A stretch of DNA of 64,000 nt from Clostridium_AD sp050717535 (GTDB lineage: Bacteria; Bacillota; Clostridia; Clostridiales; Clostridiaceae). How positions within the stretch are numbered: the stretch's first letter is position 1; each line of letters starts with the position of its first letter. The stretch covers positions 1 through 64,000 of the forward strand of contig NZ_JBOITM010000085.1 of the NCBI RefSeq assembly GCF_050717535.1. Direction: 5' to 3'. The notes below the pieces were generated by a model. The model made no database searches and was not told the DNA's origin. It saw nothing but the letters and a program-made list of their open reading frames with translations. A program made the position numbers and the translations under genes. Positions 26,298 to 34,710 of this stretch are shown piece by piece.

Positions 26298-26599
26298 GGA
26301 TTAAAACTAAATATGAGCTGCTTGTAGTAGTGAAGAGTATTTTTAGAAACTATTAGTAATGTGGATGTAGCAAAAGTTTATTTAACACATGATTGTCGAA
26401 AAAAAAGATATTGTGTCTATAAGTTTGTTAAAAAAAATACAAAAAAAGTTGAATTATGTTATAAATGGGGTTAAAATTAGGAAATGGTTCGAAATTGTAA
26501 ATGATTCAAATAATTACAGATTCAAGTTATTAATATAGCAAACCACTTTCCATAAAAGATTTCGAAACATACATTATGAAAAAAAAGGGGAGCGTTAAC

Positions 26600-28318
26600 A
26601 TGAATTTTTTTAAAAATTTAAGCGTGAGGAAAAAACTTGTATCAATATTTTCAGTAGTCTGTATTTTTATTGTTTTAATAGGAGTAGAGGGGATAGTAAG
26701 TTCAGCAAAGATAAATGAGGGCTCCAAGACTATATACAGTAATAATTTAATATCTATTAAGGATTTGGAAGAAATTAAAGGACATCTAAATGAAATTAGC
26801 GCAAACATGCTTAGAATTGTTTTTGAAAGAGATAAATCAAAATTAGATGAGCAACTAAAGGATATAGATAAATTAATAAATGACAATGTAAAATATGATA
26901 AGGAATATAGCAATCTAGCGACAACATCCATAGAAGAAGATAAGATTTATGAGGATTTCAATGATGATTTAGTAAAATATAATGAAGTAGGTACTAAAGT
27001 CATTGAGCTTGTAAAATCTAATAACTATGCGGACACAGTTAAAATTTCCAATTCAGAACTTGAGGTAATAAGAATTTCTATGATTGAGAAATTAGAGAAA
27101 TGTATTACTATAAATAATCAATCAGCACAGCAGGCAAATTCAAATAATATAGCTCAATTTAATAAGGCTAAGAATTTAATTGTAATTTATACAGGAATAG
27201 CATTTTTAATTATAATCCTTCTGGCTTACATATTAACTAAAAATATAATATATCCATTAAATAAAATAAAGAACTTCGCAGTTCGATTATCCAACTATGA
27301 TCTTTCTGGAACAATGACTGTTGAGAGAAAAGATGAATTTGGACAAACAGGCATTGCATTAAATATTGCTCAGGAAAATATTAAAAAATTAATAAAAGAT
27401 ATAATCAGCAATTCTTCTGATATGAGTGCTTCTTCTGAAGAACTTTCAGCTACGGTTGAGGAAATAACAGCTAAAATAGAAATTATAGATAGTTCAACAA
27501 TGGAAATAAATAGTGCTGCTCAAGAAGCTAGTGCGACGTCAGAGGAAATAACTGCATCCATTGAAGAAGTTAATGCAAGTATGGAAGAGTTATCTTCGAA
27601 GGCTATGGAGGGTGGCGATAATGCTTCTCAAATTAAAGATAAAGCTAGGAAGGTTCAAATTTATACTAAAAATTCATTAGAGCAAAGTAATAGTATTTAT
27701 GAAGAAAAAGAAAAAAATATTTTAAGAGCTATAGAACAGGGAAAGGTTGTAGATGAAATAAAAATTATGGCGGATGGAATTGAAGCAATAGCAACACAGA
27801 CTAATCTACTTGCCTTAAATGCAGCTATTGAAGCTGCTAGAGCCGGAGAGCAGGGAAAAGGGTTTGCAGTAGTTGCAGATGAAGTAAGAAAGCTTGCAGA
27901 AAAATCTTCGGAAACTGTAAATAGCATTCAAGGTACTATAGCAAAAGTACAAGATGCATTTAAGAATTTATCGGAAAACAGCAATGATATACTTAAATTC
28001 ATTGTAGAGAATATTAAACCTATATTAGAACAATACTCAAAATCCGGAGTGATGTATGGCGAGGATGGAGAATTTGTTAGTGCTATGTCGGAAGAAATTG
28101 CATCAATGTCAGAGGAAGTGGAAGCCACAGTAAATCAGATTAGTACGGCAGTTCAAACTCTTGCACAAAATTCACAACTTTCTGCAGAGCACACAGGAGA
28201 TATTCAAATTAGTGTTGATGAAACCACAGAAGCTATGGAACAAGTATCACAAACTTCGCAAATTCAAGCAGAGCTTGCACAAAAACTTAATGAATTGGCA
28301 CTAAAATTTAAGATTTAA
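26600..28318 (+). CDS. Methyl-accepting chemotaxis protein
   Basis: 572 aa. A membrane helix at about residues 10-31, a four-helix-bundle sensor of about 160 residues outside, a second helix near 196-218, HAMP, then the signalling domain with the invariant hairpin tip IEAIATQTNLLALNAAIEAA and GEQGKGFAVVADEVRKLAE. It would relay an external signal to CheA/CheW, which are not in this window. GGGGAG is placed for ATG 26600; the upstream ATG at 26576 has no ribosome site. Confidence 0.93.
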   Translation: MNFFKNLSVRKKLVSIFSVVCIFIVLIGVEGIVSSAKINEGSKTIYSNNLISIKDLEEIKGHLNEISANMLRIVFERDKSKLDEQLKDIDKLINDNVKYDKEYSNLATTSIEEDKIYEDFNDDLVKYNEVGTKVIELVKSNNYADTVKISNSELEVIRISMIEKLEKCITINNQSAQQANSNNIAQFNKAKNLIVIYTGIAFLIIILLAYILTKNIIYPLNKIKNFAVRLSNYDLSGTMTVERKDEFGQTGIALNIAQENIKKLIKDIISNSSDMSASSEELSATVEEITAKIEIIDSSTMEINSAAQEASATSEEITASIEEVNASMEELSSKAMEGGDNASQIKDKARKVQIYTKNSLEQSNSIYEEKEKNILRAIEQGKVVDEIKIMADGIEAIATQTNLLALNAAIEAARAGEQGKGFAVVADEVRKLAEKSSETVNSIQGTIAKVQDAFKNLSENSNDILKFIVENIKPILEQYSKSGVMYGEDGEFVSAMSEEIASMSEEVEATVNQISTAVQTLAQNSQLSAEHTGDIQISVDETTEAMEQVSQTSQIQAELAQKLNELALKFKI

Positions 28319-28340
28319 AGGGGCTTAGGCCTCTTTTTTT
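28315..28340 (+). terminator. Terminator of the chemoreceptor gene
   Basis: A short GGGGC / GGCCTC-type hairpin followed by a run of eight T. Confidence 0.6.
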
Positions 28341-28429
28341 TAGTTGGAAATTAGGTGTGGGAGACAATTATCCCCATTTTTATTGACTACTATCATGAAA
28401 ATGAAAATTAGGGTTTCAAAAAAACAAAA

Positions 28430-28462
28430 TAATCGATAGGGCATATGATGCCATATCGATTA
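28430..28462 (-). terminator. Terminator of the acetyltransferase gene
   Basis: TAATCGATAGGGCAT and ATGCCATATCGATTA form a 15-bp stem with one mismatch; the minus strand continues into TTTTGTTTTTTTG. Confidence 0.75.
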
Positions 28463-28487
28463 AAGTGAATTTTAAAATATACTTGTC

Positions 28488-28928
28488 TTACTTAATTTTA
28501 AAAACCATAACCTCTTCTTCTTCTTCAATTTTACCTGTAAATTCAAAGCCAAAACTATTGTATAGATTTTTAGCTCTTGAATTTTCAGGTACTTCACTAA
28601 GATATACTTCCTGGTAATCATAATTATTAACAATGTATTCAATTATTTTTACCAAGGCTCCCTTTCCATATCCTTTTCCTTGGAACTTTTCATCAATCAT
28701 AAACCTGCAAATCCAAATTTCTTTATCATCCACTTCTTCGTTAAGCATAACAAAGCCAACCATAGTTTTATCATTATAAATACACAGGGGTATGCATTTA
28801 GGTTCATATTTTGATTGTGCCAAAGAAAACGAATTAGTTGCTACAAAATTCTTTTGCGTCTTTGCAACCTTTAAACTCACACATTCCATCCAGTTATCAG
28901 AGTTTACATCCACTAAAAAAACATTCAT
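28488..28928 (-). CDS. GNAT-family N-acetyltransferase
   Basis: 146 aa. The acetyl-CoA motif is FQGKGYGKGALVKIIEY near residue 90, with ENSRAKNLYNSFGFEFTG near the C-terminus, a layout like spermidine/spermine acetyltransferases of the BltD/PaiA kind. The acceptor is not predictable. GGAGGA is spaced for ATG 28928 rather than the ATG at 28943. The palindromic leader element shared with the threonine operon lies 24 nt upstream of this start. Confidence 0.88.
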   Translation of the reverse strand: MNVFLVDVNSDNWMECVSLKVAKTQKNFVATNSFSLAQSKYEPKCIPLCIYNDKTMVGFVMLNEEVDDKEIWICRFMIDEKFQGKGYGKGALVKIIEYIVNNYDYQEVYLSEVPENSRAKNLYNSFGFEFTGKIEEEEEVMVFKIK

Positions 28929-28944
28929 ATAAAATTCCTCCATT

Positions 28945-28985
28945 AAATATCTAGTGTACTTACTTGTACACTGATTGATTTTTTA
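28945..28985 (-). promoter_or_regulatory. Palindromic leader element, copy 2 (before the acetyltransferase)
   Basis: Minus strand AGTGTAC (28972-28966), AAGTAA, GTACACT (28959-28953). The flanks AAAATCAATC before it and AGATAT after it match copy 1, and the distance to the start codon is the same (24 nt). Confidence 0.55.
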
Positions 28986-29070
28986 TAGAAAAACAAGTTA
29001 TTATCGTAATATTCTGTATATATACATTTTACCTCATTAGCTATATAAAATCTACAATTAAATTGATAAG

Positions 29071-29385
29071 TTAGACACGTCTTACAAAAAATATATTTAC
29101 CATATTTGATATATCTTTAACCTGCTTTAGTAGACTAGCTTTATGTTTGCTTTCTAGTTCTAGCTCTAGTTCTACGGACTTATCAAAGTGATCTTCAATA
29201 GACTTTTTATTTCTTCCTGTAATAATCAGTATTTCTTCTATACCTGAAGCCACAGCCTCTTCTATAATGTATTGCATTGTCGGCTTATCAACTATAGGTA
29301 GCATTTCTTTAGGTAGTGCTTTTGTAGCAGGTAAGAACCTTGTTCCAAGTCCTGCTGCCGGTATAATAGCTTTTTTAATTTTCAT
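29071..29385 (-). pseudogene. galU: UTP-glucose-1-phosphate uridylyltransferase, N-terminal third only
   Basis: 104 residues of a protein normally near 290. The nucleotidyltransferase motif AAGLGTRFLPATKALPKEML and DKPTMQYIIEEAVASGIEEI are intact, then the frame reads NIFFVRRV and stops where GalU continues with the rest of the active site. Nothing of the remaining two thirds is found in the 100 bp that follow. It must be inactive. It lies 60 nt after gtrA, so the original operon probably was gtrA-galU. Another galU would be needed elsewhere for UDP-glucose. Confidence 0.88.
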
Positions 29386-29444
29386 ATAAAAAATCCCCTT
29401 TTTTCGGTGTGTTATTTTTATTGACTTAAAAAACTAGGTGAGGG

Positions 29445-29906
29445 TTATGCTACTTTTTTAGTATAAGGTACTGATTTTCCAATTGTACCAAAAACCCAAA
29501 ATCTGTATCCTAAAAAATTAACTACTTGTGCGAGTATCATAGAGATGATTTTTGCAAAAAAAGGACTCATAGAACCATAAACCATAAATATACTTAAGCC
29601 TATTAAGCTTACACCTAAAGATGCTGAATTAACTACAATAAATTGAACGATTTCTTTTGTTGTTTTCTTACTAGTTTTTGTATCATTAAATGTCCAAAAT
29701 TTATTTAGAGTGTAACTATTTAATGTTCCAGCTGAATATGATAATATCTGACTTATAACAAAGTTAACACCAAATAAACTATTTAGTAGAGAAAACATTC
29801 CAAAATCAATTATAGTATTTAAGCCACCTACACAGCTAAATCTTAAAATATGTTTAAACTTTTCATTATTCATAAAGGTATTATAAAGACTTTTAACAGT
29901 ATTCAT
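29445..29906 (-). CDS. gtrA: GtrA/GtcA-family membrane protein (probable polyprenyl-phosphate-sugar flippase)
   Basis: 153 aa with four membrane helices. Signature segments: LRFSCVGGLNTIIDFGMFSLL near residue 20 (written here as adjoining pieces LRFSCVGGLNTI and IDFGMFSLL), SYSAGTLNSYTLNKFWTF near 60, and VNFLGYRFWVF near the end. GtrA proteins act with GT2 and GT-C enzymes in three-component glycosylation; here those partners lie at 8.9 and 13.9-17.6 kb. GGAGC precedes the ATG. The upstream region carries TCACATAATCATTTGATA, a single-unit match to the TCACA boxes. Confidence 0.88.
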   Translation of the reverse strand: MNTVKSLYNTFMNNEKFKHILRFSCVGGLNTIIDFGMFSLLNSLFGVNFVISQILSYSAGTLNSYTLNKFWTFNDTKTSKKTTKEIVQFIVVNSASLGVSLIGLSIFMVYGSMSPFFAKIISMILAQVVNFLGYRFWVFGTIGKSVPYTKKVA

Positions 29907-30094
29907 ATGTTCAGCTCCTTTTAAATTACTATATTTAAATGGTAACAGAAGAATGTATAAGAATTATCAAATGATTATGTGAGAAATATGGTAAAATAAA
30001 ATAACAATGTAAGTTAATATACAAATTGACTTTAAAAGCTAATATAAAGGAAAAATTAATCATAAAAAGTACGAAAGTTAAATGGGGGCTAATT

Positions 30095-30556
30095 ATGAAA
30101 ATTAAAGTTGGTTTATCGAAACAAATATCTTATATTTTACTGCTTGCCATTGGTTCAATGCTCATAAATGGTTGCGATGTGCAATCCAAGCAAGAAATGA
30201 AAAGTATTATTAGCAATATTAAGGAATCGCCTGAAGTTATAGCCGTAAGGAAGTCTAAAATGGAAGATGGTGTAATCTTAGGTGACCTTATTGATGCAGG
30301 TATATCGGATACAGTTTGGAAAATTTATGACCCTGCTGAAGATGGAAATAAGTATGTTACCATCACGGGCAATGTTTTGTATCTTGACAAACCGGTAGTT
30401 GTAAAAATTCAGTATCGGATGTATGATAATGGAAAAATAAAATTTAATGCTATGGAATATAATGATGTTCCACAAAATGATATTATCACCGCAGCTATGT
30501 TTAATTATCTTAATGATGAGTACAAGGCTAAACTTAAACCTAAAAATAAAGATTAA
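30095..30556 (+). CDS. Putative lipoprotein of unknown function
   Basis: About 153 aa from ATG 30095, which follows GGGGG; the frame extends to 30026 but without a site. The N-terminus is a signal peptide ending in GSMLINGC, an acceptable lipobox with Cys about 28. The mature domain (DTVWKIYDPAEDGNKYVTIT, then GNVLYLDKPVVVKIQYRMYD) resembles small secreted beta-rich domains that describe changes in a growing field, but no named family is certain. It precedes the HIT gene by 46 nt. Confidence 0.7.
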   Translation: MKIKVGLSKQISYILLLAIGSMLINGCDVQSKQEMKSIISNIKESPEVIAVRKSKMEDGVILGDLIDAGISDTVWKIYDPAEDGNKYVTITGNVLYLDKPVVVKIQYRMYDNGKIKFNAMEYNDVPQNDIITAAMFNYLNDEYKAKLKPKNKD

Positions 30557-30602
30557 AGACCAGGGACTCATATCTTAATACAAAATAAAGGGGACAAGAA
30601 TA

Positions 30603-30980
30603 ATGTCAGAATGTATTTTTTGTGATTACAGTAAATCAGAAATAATAGTAGAGAATAGATTGACCTATGCTATACTTGATCATTTCTCAGTAAATAATGG
30701 TCATTGTTTAATTATACCCAAGAGGCATTTTGCTGATTTTTTTGAGGCAACTGAGGAAGAAATCAAATCAATATATAGCTTAATGCATGAAGTAAGAGAA
30801 ATGTTTGATATTCAATATGAACCAGCAGGATATAATATAGGCATAAATGTTGGAACTTATGCTGGACAAACTATAAATCACTTACATGTGCATTTGATTC
30901 CTAGATATATAGGAGATGTAACTGATCCAAGGGGTGGGGTTAGGAATTTAAAAGGAAATTTGGTGGAATATAATGGATAG
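30603..30980 (+). CDS. HIT-family nucleotide hydrolase/transferase
   Basis: 125 aa. The histidine triad reads NHLHVHLIPR near residue 97, and the N-terminal CIFCDYSKSE and PKRHFADFFEATEEE are typical of Hint/HIT proteins such as Hit of Bacillus. These enzymes cleave AMP-linked substrates (AMP-lysine, Ap4A-like). Clear ribosome site (GGGGAC). Conserved housekeeping gene, substrate not predictable. Confidence 0.92.
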   Translation: MSECIFCDYSKSEIIVENRLTYAILDHFSVNNGHCLIIPKRHFADFFEATEEEIKSIYSLMHEVREMFDIQYEPAGYNIGINVGTYAGQTINHLHVHLIPRYIGDVTDPRGGVRNLKGNLVEYNG

Positions 30981-31140
30981 GCAATTGATGCTTATCCATT
31001 TTCTTTTGTTCCTTGGATTTTACTTACCTATTTTAAATTGTGTAAATCAACTCATAAAGCTTAACTTAAAAATATATAGTAAATTAATTCGTGGTTTATA
31101 TATCCATTTTATGTATATTATAGTACAATTAAATAAATGT

Positions 31141-31160
31141 TTTGTACAAGTAAGCACATT
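31141..31160 (+). promoter_or_regulatory. Palindromic leader element, degenerate copy 3 (before paralogue B)
   Basis: TTTGTACAAGTAAGCACATT followed by AGAT. It keeps the central GTACAAGTAAG(C/T)ACA core and downstream AGAT of copies 1 and 2 and lies 27 nt before the start codon of the gene at 31188. Confidence 0.4.
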
Positions 31161-31187
31161 AGATGTAATTGGGGGGAAGTAATAAAA

Positions 31188-31508
31188 ATGAGTTTTTTAT
31201 TTAAGGAACAAAAAGCAAATAACCCAGTGGAAAGAAATGAATTTGAAAATATTGTAAATGTAGATAAATTAATTAGAAAGGAAGCAACCTTTAGAATATT
31301 AAATACCACAATAATATATAATGCGGAAGAAGAATATTATTATACATTGGCAACCTGCGTTAATGAAAATAGTGTAATAGAAACAATAAGTATAGAAGGT
31401 TTTGATATACACGAAAACGTTATAGAACTTAAAGGTGCATATATAGACTATGCAGAGTATGAAGAAGACTCAGAAATAAACTATACTGGAACAATATATT
31501 ATCTGTGA
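31188..31508 (+). CDS. Small acidic protein of unknown function, paralogue B
   Basis: 106 aa, clearly duplicated from, or with, the protein at 23674: the two align over their whole length with only scattered changes, most in the first 30 residues. A GGGGGG site precedes ATG 31188. No membrane segment; acidic C-terminus ending TGTIYYL. The upstream regions of the two paralogues differ, this one having the degenerate palindromic leader, so they are probably regulated differently. Confidence 0.75.
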   Translation: MSFLFKEQKANNPVERNEFENIVNVDKLIRKEATFRILNTTIIYNAEEEYYYTLATCVNENSVIETISIEGFDIHENVIELKGAYIDYAEYEEDSEINYTGTIYYL

Positions 31509-31610
31509 TTTCATGAAGGATAGGCACTTAGTGTTTATCTTTTTTGCTGAATTAAATTCTAATTAAAATATTGTTAAATTTAATTAGAATCTAATTAATA
31601 CTTAACTCCA

Positions 31611-31633
31611 GTATCCAGCCATAAGCTGGATAC
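31611..31633. terminator. Hairpin between paralogue B and the Imm5-like gene
   Basis: GTATCCAGC (31611-31619) pairs with GCTGGATAC (31625-31633). There is no long T-run, so termination is possible but not certain. Confidence 0.45.
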
Positions 31634-31698
31634 ATTGCCTTTGCAGAGTTAAGGTACAGTTAAAGCCCTTGTCAAATTTAAGTAGAAAACCAATGCTT

Positions 31699-32136
31699 CT
31701 AGGAATTTCCTTTAAGGTCAAGCAAGTGTTGGTATTGCCAAGTACGTTCCTTGGATATGCTGGTGGCGGCATAATTAGCGGCATGAACAGCATGGCCAGC
31801 AACGTGGACGGTGGCAGCTGCATGACCAGCAGCACGAGCAACAGCAACAGCGACACTTCCCTCATCAGCATCTCTAGCAGCGGCATGAGCAGCAAATGCA
31901 GCAAAACGAGCTTCGCTTACAGATACCTTTCCATGCACCCATGCACGACCTGCTTCTATAGCTTTTCTTGGCCTATTATCTTCAGGATATTCCTCCTCAA
32001 AATGTGATAGTACATGCTCTGCACAATCAGTAGCCCAGGTTACTAAAGTTATTTGGTCCATCGTGCCTGTAAGTTCTTCTATCTTATTCTTTAGGTCCTT
32101 ATCTTCTTTTTTATCTAAAAAAGTCATTTTTCCCAT
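31699..32136 (-). CDS. Putative immunity protein, Imm5-like
   Basis: 145 aa. The pattern WATDCAEHVLSHFEEEYPED, RPRKAIEAGRAWVHGKVSVS, EARFAAFAAHAAARDA, and ERTWQYQHLLDL is that of the Ala-rich putative immunity family related to Imm5 of polymorphic toxin systems. The middle is so Ala/His/Val-rich that local GC is near half, far above the roughly 30 percent around it. AGGAGG precedes the ATG. No toxin gene with an obvious partner domain is adjacent, so it is an orphan or serves another role. Confidence 0.8.
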   Translation of the reverse strand: MGKMTFLDKKEDKDLKNKIEELTGTMDQITLVTWATDCAEHVLSHFEEEYPEDNRPRKAIEAGRAWVHGKVSVSEARFAAFAAHAAARDADEGSVAVAVARAAGHAAATVHVAGHAVHAANYAATSISKERTWQYQHLLDLKGNS

Positions 32137-32390
32137 GTTAATCCTCCTAAAATTAGAGTAAAACTAATATAATCTTTATTTTGTTCTACTAATATTGTAA
32201 CACCCATAAGTGGTTACATCAACATTTCTTCTTAATTCACAGTATTGGCCTAATTTTCTAAATACTATGATAGAATAGGTTAATAAGATTTAGAATTTAG
32301 GATTTTATTATTGGGTTGATATTATTAGTAAATAAATACTTATGTAATAGAATCAGTTAAATATTGAAAATATCGTTTAGGAGAGAGTAT

Positions 32391-33836
32391 ATGAGACAAC
32401 TAAAAAATTCGCATAAATTTACAATAATTTCAGAAGCATTTAAATTTATAACAAATATAGTAGTTCCATTTATTATATTTTCCGTATCAATGGCATTAAT
32501 AGGTTATAAAGTTCCTGGAAAGTATGGAGGCGATTATACAGTAGTATTAGTAATAATCGCTGCTGTGGTCCTAGTTATTATTTTAGCTACAGTAAAATGG
32601 AAGAAAAACGTGTATTACTTAGATGATGATGTTTTGTCTATTAAACATGGAGTTTTTATGACTCATGAGAGAATAGTATCTTTTGCACAAGTGCAAAGTG
32701 CAGATATAACATCTTCGGTAGTACAAAGGTTATTTAATGCGTGCAAACTTGAAATTGATACTGCTAGGGGAGAAGAAAGAACTGACATATCTATTTTTTT
32801 ATCCAAGAAAGAAGCATTGAGAGTGAGAAATATAATATTTAAAGAAACTATAAATAGTGAGGACATTGAAATTATGGAAGTTGAAAACATAAAAAAAATC
32901 AATTGTTCAATAAAAGATTTATTAATGATCGGATCAATATCTAGTGGTATTTTAGCAGGAATTTTTATAATTATAGGCATTTATTTTAAGATTGAGGATA
33001 TAGCACCTAAAGGGTTTATGAGAAAGGTTCAAGTATTTAGTGAAGATACGATTAAAGGCCTTAATAAAACAAGCATAATAAAATATAAAGTAGCACTTAT
33101 TTTCATTATGTTGTTTATTTTATGGATGATATCTGTTATTGCAACTATAATAAAATATTACAAATTTACAGTTATAAGAAATGAAGATAATATTAAACTA
33201 TCTTACGGATTATTTAATAAAAAAGAAGTAACTATTCCAGTAAAGCAAATTCAAAGTCTAACACTAGTAGAGGGAGTTATTAAAAAGTCATTAGGTTACT
33301 TTTCTTTAAAAATTGACACTGCAGGTTATGGAGAAGTTGGAGAAGGTAGAGGAAGCACTGTGATTTGTCCTAGTGGAAAAAGAGAGGTGATCAATAAAAT
33401 TTTCCAGGATATTCTACCAGAAATGAATATAACTTATGACTTAATGAAGTCTCCTAGGGAAGCTTTAATGGGATTTCTTTTATTTAGATTATCAATTGAA
33501 TGTATAGTAATGTGCTTAGTAGCTAGTTATGTTCCTTATGGATATTATATATTTCTATTAGGACCTATTTTAGGGATTTGGCACTATATAAGTTTTATGG
33601 ACAATGGTTTATATTTGGATAAAAATTTTGCTATTTTGAGATACAGAAATTTAGCAAGAAAAACTGTTATAATAAAAAGAGATTGTATTAAGTCAATTCA
33701 AAAAGAACAAAACACTTTCCAAAAGAAAAAGGCTATTGCTAGATATAATGTAATTATACATGGAGATGGTTTTGGTAAATTATACAGTGTTGGTTATATG
33801 GATGAAAATTATGGAGGTACCTATGAAAGTAGGTAA
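32391..33836 (+). CDS. PH-domain (bPH2) membrane protein, YdbT-like
   Basis: About 481 aa. Pairs of membrane helices (near residues 20-75, 185-215, 245-265, 365-410) alternate with bacterial PH-like DUF304 domains: one after the first pair (YLDDDVLSIKHGVFMTHERI), another near 275-345 and a third, shorter, at the end. This is the layout of YdbT. In Bacillus YdbS/YdbT give resistance to certain bacteriocins; the small partner YdbS is not present here. GGAGAG is placed for ATG 32391. Confidence 0.82.
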   Translation: MRQLKNSHKFTIISEAFKFITNIVVPFIIFSVSMALIGYKVPGKYGGDYTVVLVIIAAVVLVIILATVKWKKNVYYLDDDVLSIKHGVFMTHERIVSFAQVQSADITSSVVQRLFNACKLEIDTARGEERTDISIFLSKKEALRVRNIIFKETINSEDIEIMEVENIKKINCSIKDLLMIGSISSGILAGIFIIIGIYFKIEDIAPKGFMRKVQVFSEDTIKGLNKTSIIKYKVALIFIMLFILWMISVIATIIKYYKFTVIRNEDNIKLSYGLFNKKEVTIPVKQIQSLTLVEGVIKKSLGYFSLKIDTAGYGEVGEGRGSTVICPSGKREVINKIFQDILPEMNITYDLMKSPREALMGFLLFRLSIECIVMCLVASYVPYGYYIFLLGPILGIWHYISFMDNGLYLDKNFAILRYRNLARKTVIIKRDCIKSIQKEQNTFQKKKAIARYNVIIHGDGFGKLYSVGYMDENYGGTYESR

Positions 33837-34007
33837 TTTAGTTGTAGAAGGAGAAAACATCAGAAAAATAAGTGATATTTTATAAATCACTTAAGTATAT
33901 GGTTTATCTATAGGTAAAGGTAAATCCATTTGAATTGTGAATTAGATTTAATGAAAATTTTCTTATATAATATTACATGTTAAAAGTAAAAAAACAGGAG
34001 GTATTAT

Positions 34008-34574
34008 ATGAGAAATAAAAAAATCGTTATCACAATTTTTTGTGCACTATGTATTGCATTAAACATTGTACTTGGAATAGTTACTTCAAGTTTAAAATTG
34101 CCATTATACTTAGATACAATAGGAACAATACTAATAGCAGTGTATTTTGGACCATGGTATGGTGCTGCAGTAGGTGCATTAACTAATATAATCACTGGAA
34201 TAATATTTAACCCAAAAGATATACCTTTTTTTATTGTAAGTGTAGCAGTAGGATTAATAGTGGGGTTTATAGCTAAGAAATTCAAATTTAATTTAGTCAC
34301 GGCTATAATTACAGGACTAATTTTAAGCGTGATTTGTCCATTAATAGGAACACCTATTGGGATTTGGGTGTATGGAGGATTAACTGGAACAGGCACAGAT
34401 TTCTTATTTGTATGGCTTAAAGAGAGTGGGAATAACATATTTGTATCTTCCTTTATAGCTAAAATTACAAGTAATTTTTTAGATAAAATTGCTTCTTGTA
34501 TTCTAGTATGAGGATTAATAGAGGGAATGCCAAGAAAATTTAAAAAAGATAGGCTTTTTAATGAAGGCTTTTAA
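34008..34574 (+). pseudogene. ECF transporter S component with premature TGA
   Basis: Six-helix substrate-binding S component of an energy-coupling factor transporter, with SLKLPLYLDTIGTILIAVYF near residue 25 and GPWYGAAVGALTNIITGIIF near 46, resembling the CD3073-like group. The frame meets TGA at 34509-34511 after ILV, but continues in frame for 20 sense codons (GLIEGMPRKFKKDRLFNEGF) to TAA at 34572, ending like intact homologues. One nonsense change thus removes the C-terminal cytoplasmic tail. All membrane helices except perhaps the last turn remain, so partial function is possible. AGGAGG precedes the ATG. Substrate unknown. Confidence 0.75.
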
Positions 34575-34587
34575 TTAATATTACTGA

Positions 34588-34626
34588 AAAATAAACTCCG
34601 CATATGACCATGCGGAGTTTATTTTT
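34588..34626. terminator. Terminator after the ECF S gene
   Basis: AAATAAACTCCGCAT pairs with ATGCGGAGTTTATTT, T-rich on the right. Confidence 0.88.
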
Positions 34627-34710
34627 AATTTAAAATACAGATAAAGATTATATTTTAAAATATGAGGCAAACGAATTTATTAACCAATTAAACTAGAAAT
34701 GGTTAGGCGT

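Larger units (their letters stand above)
25809..26599. other. 790-bp region with hairpins and one start-less small frame
   Basis: Apart from the hairpin at 26004-26027 and the small minus-strand frame at 26091-26297 (listed separately), I see no convincing gene. A second inverted repeat (TAACTATTAT / ATAATAGTTA) lies at 26028-26051. The last 250 bp are the leader of the chemoreceptor gene. Confidence 0.5.

Noticed and set aside
30973..31182. 69-codon plus-strand frame starting inside the end of the HIT gene
   Set aside because: No ribosome site, overlaps the leader and palindrome of the next gene, Leu/Ile/Tyr-rich composition expected by chance in AT-rich DNA.
31602..32007. Open frames on both strands over the Imm5-like gene (Leu/Met-rich and Ser/Met-rich products)
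   Set aside because: They arise from the GC-rich Ala codons of the Imm5-like gene; only that frame has AGGAGG and family similarity.
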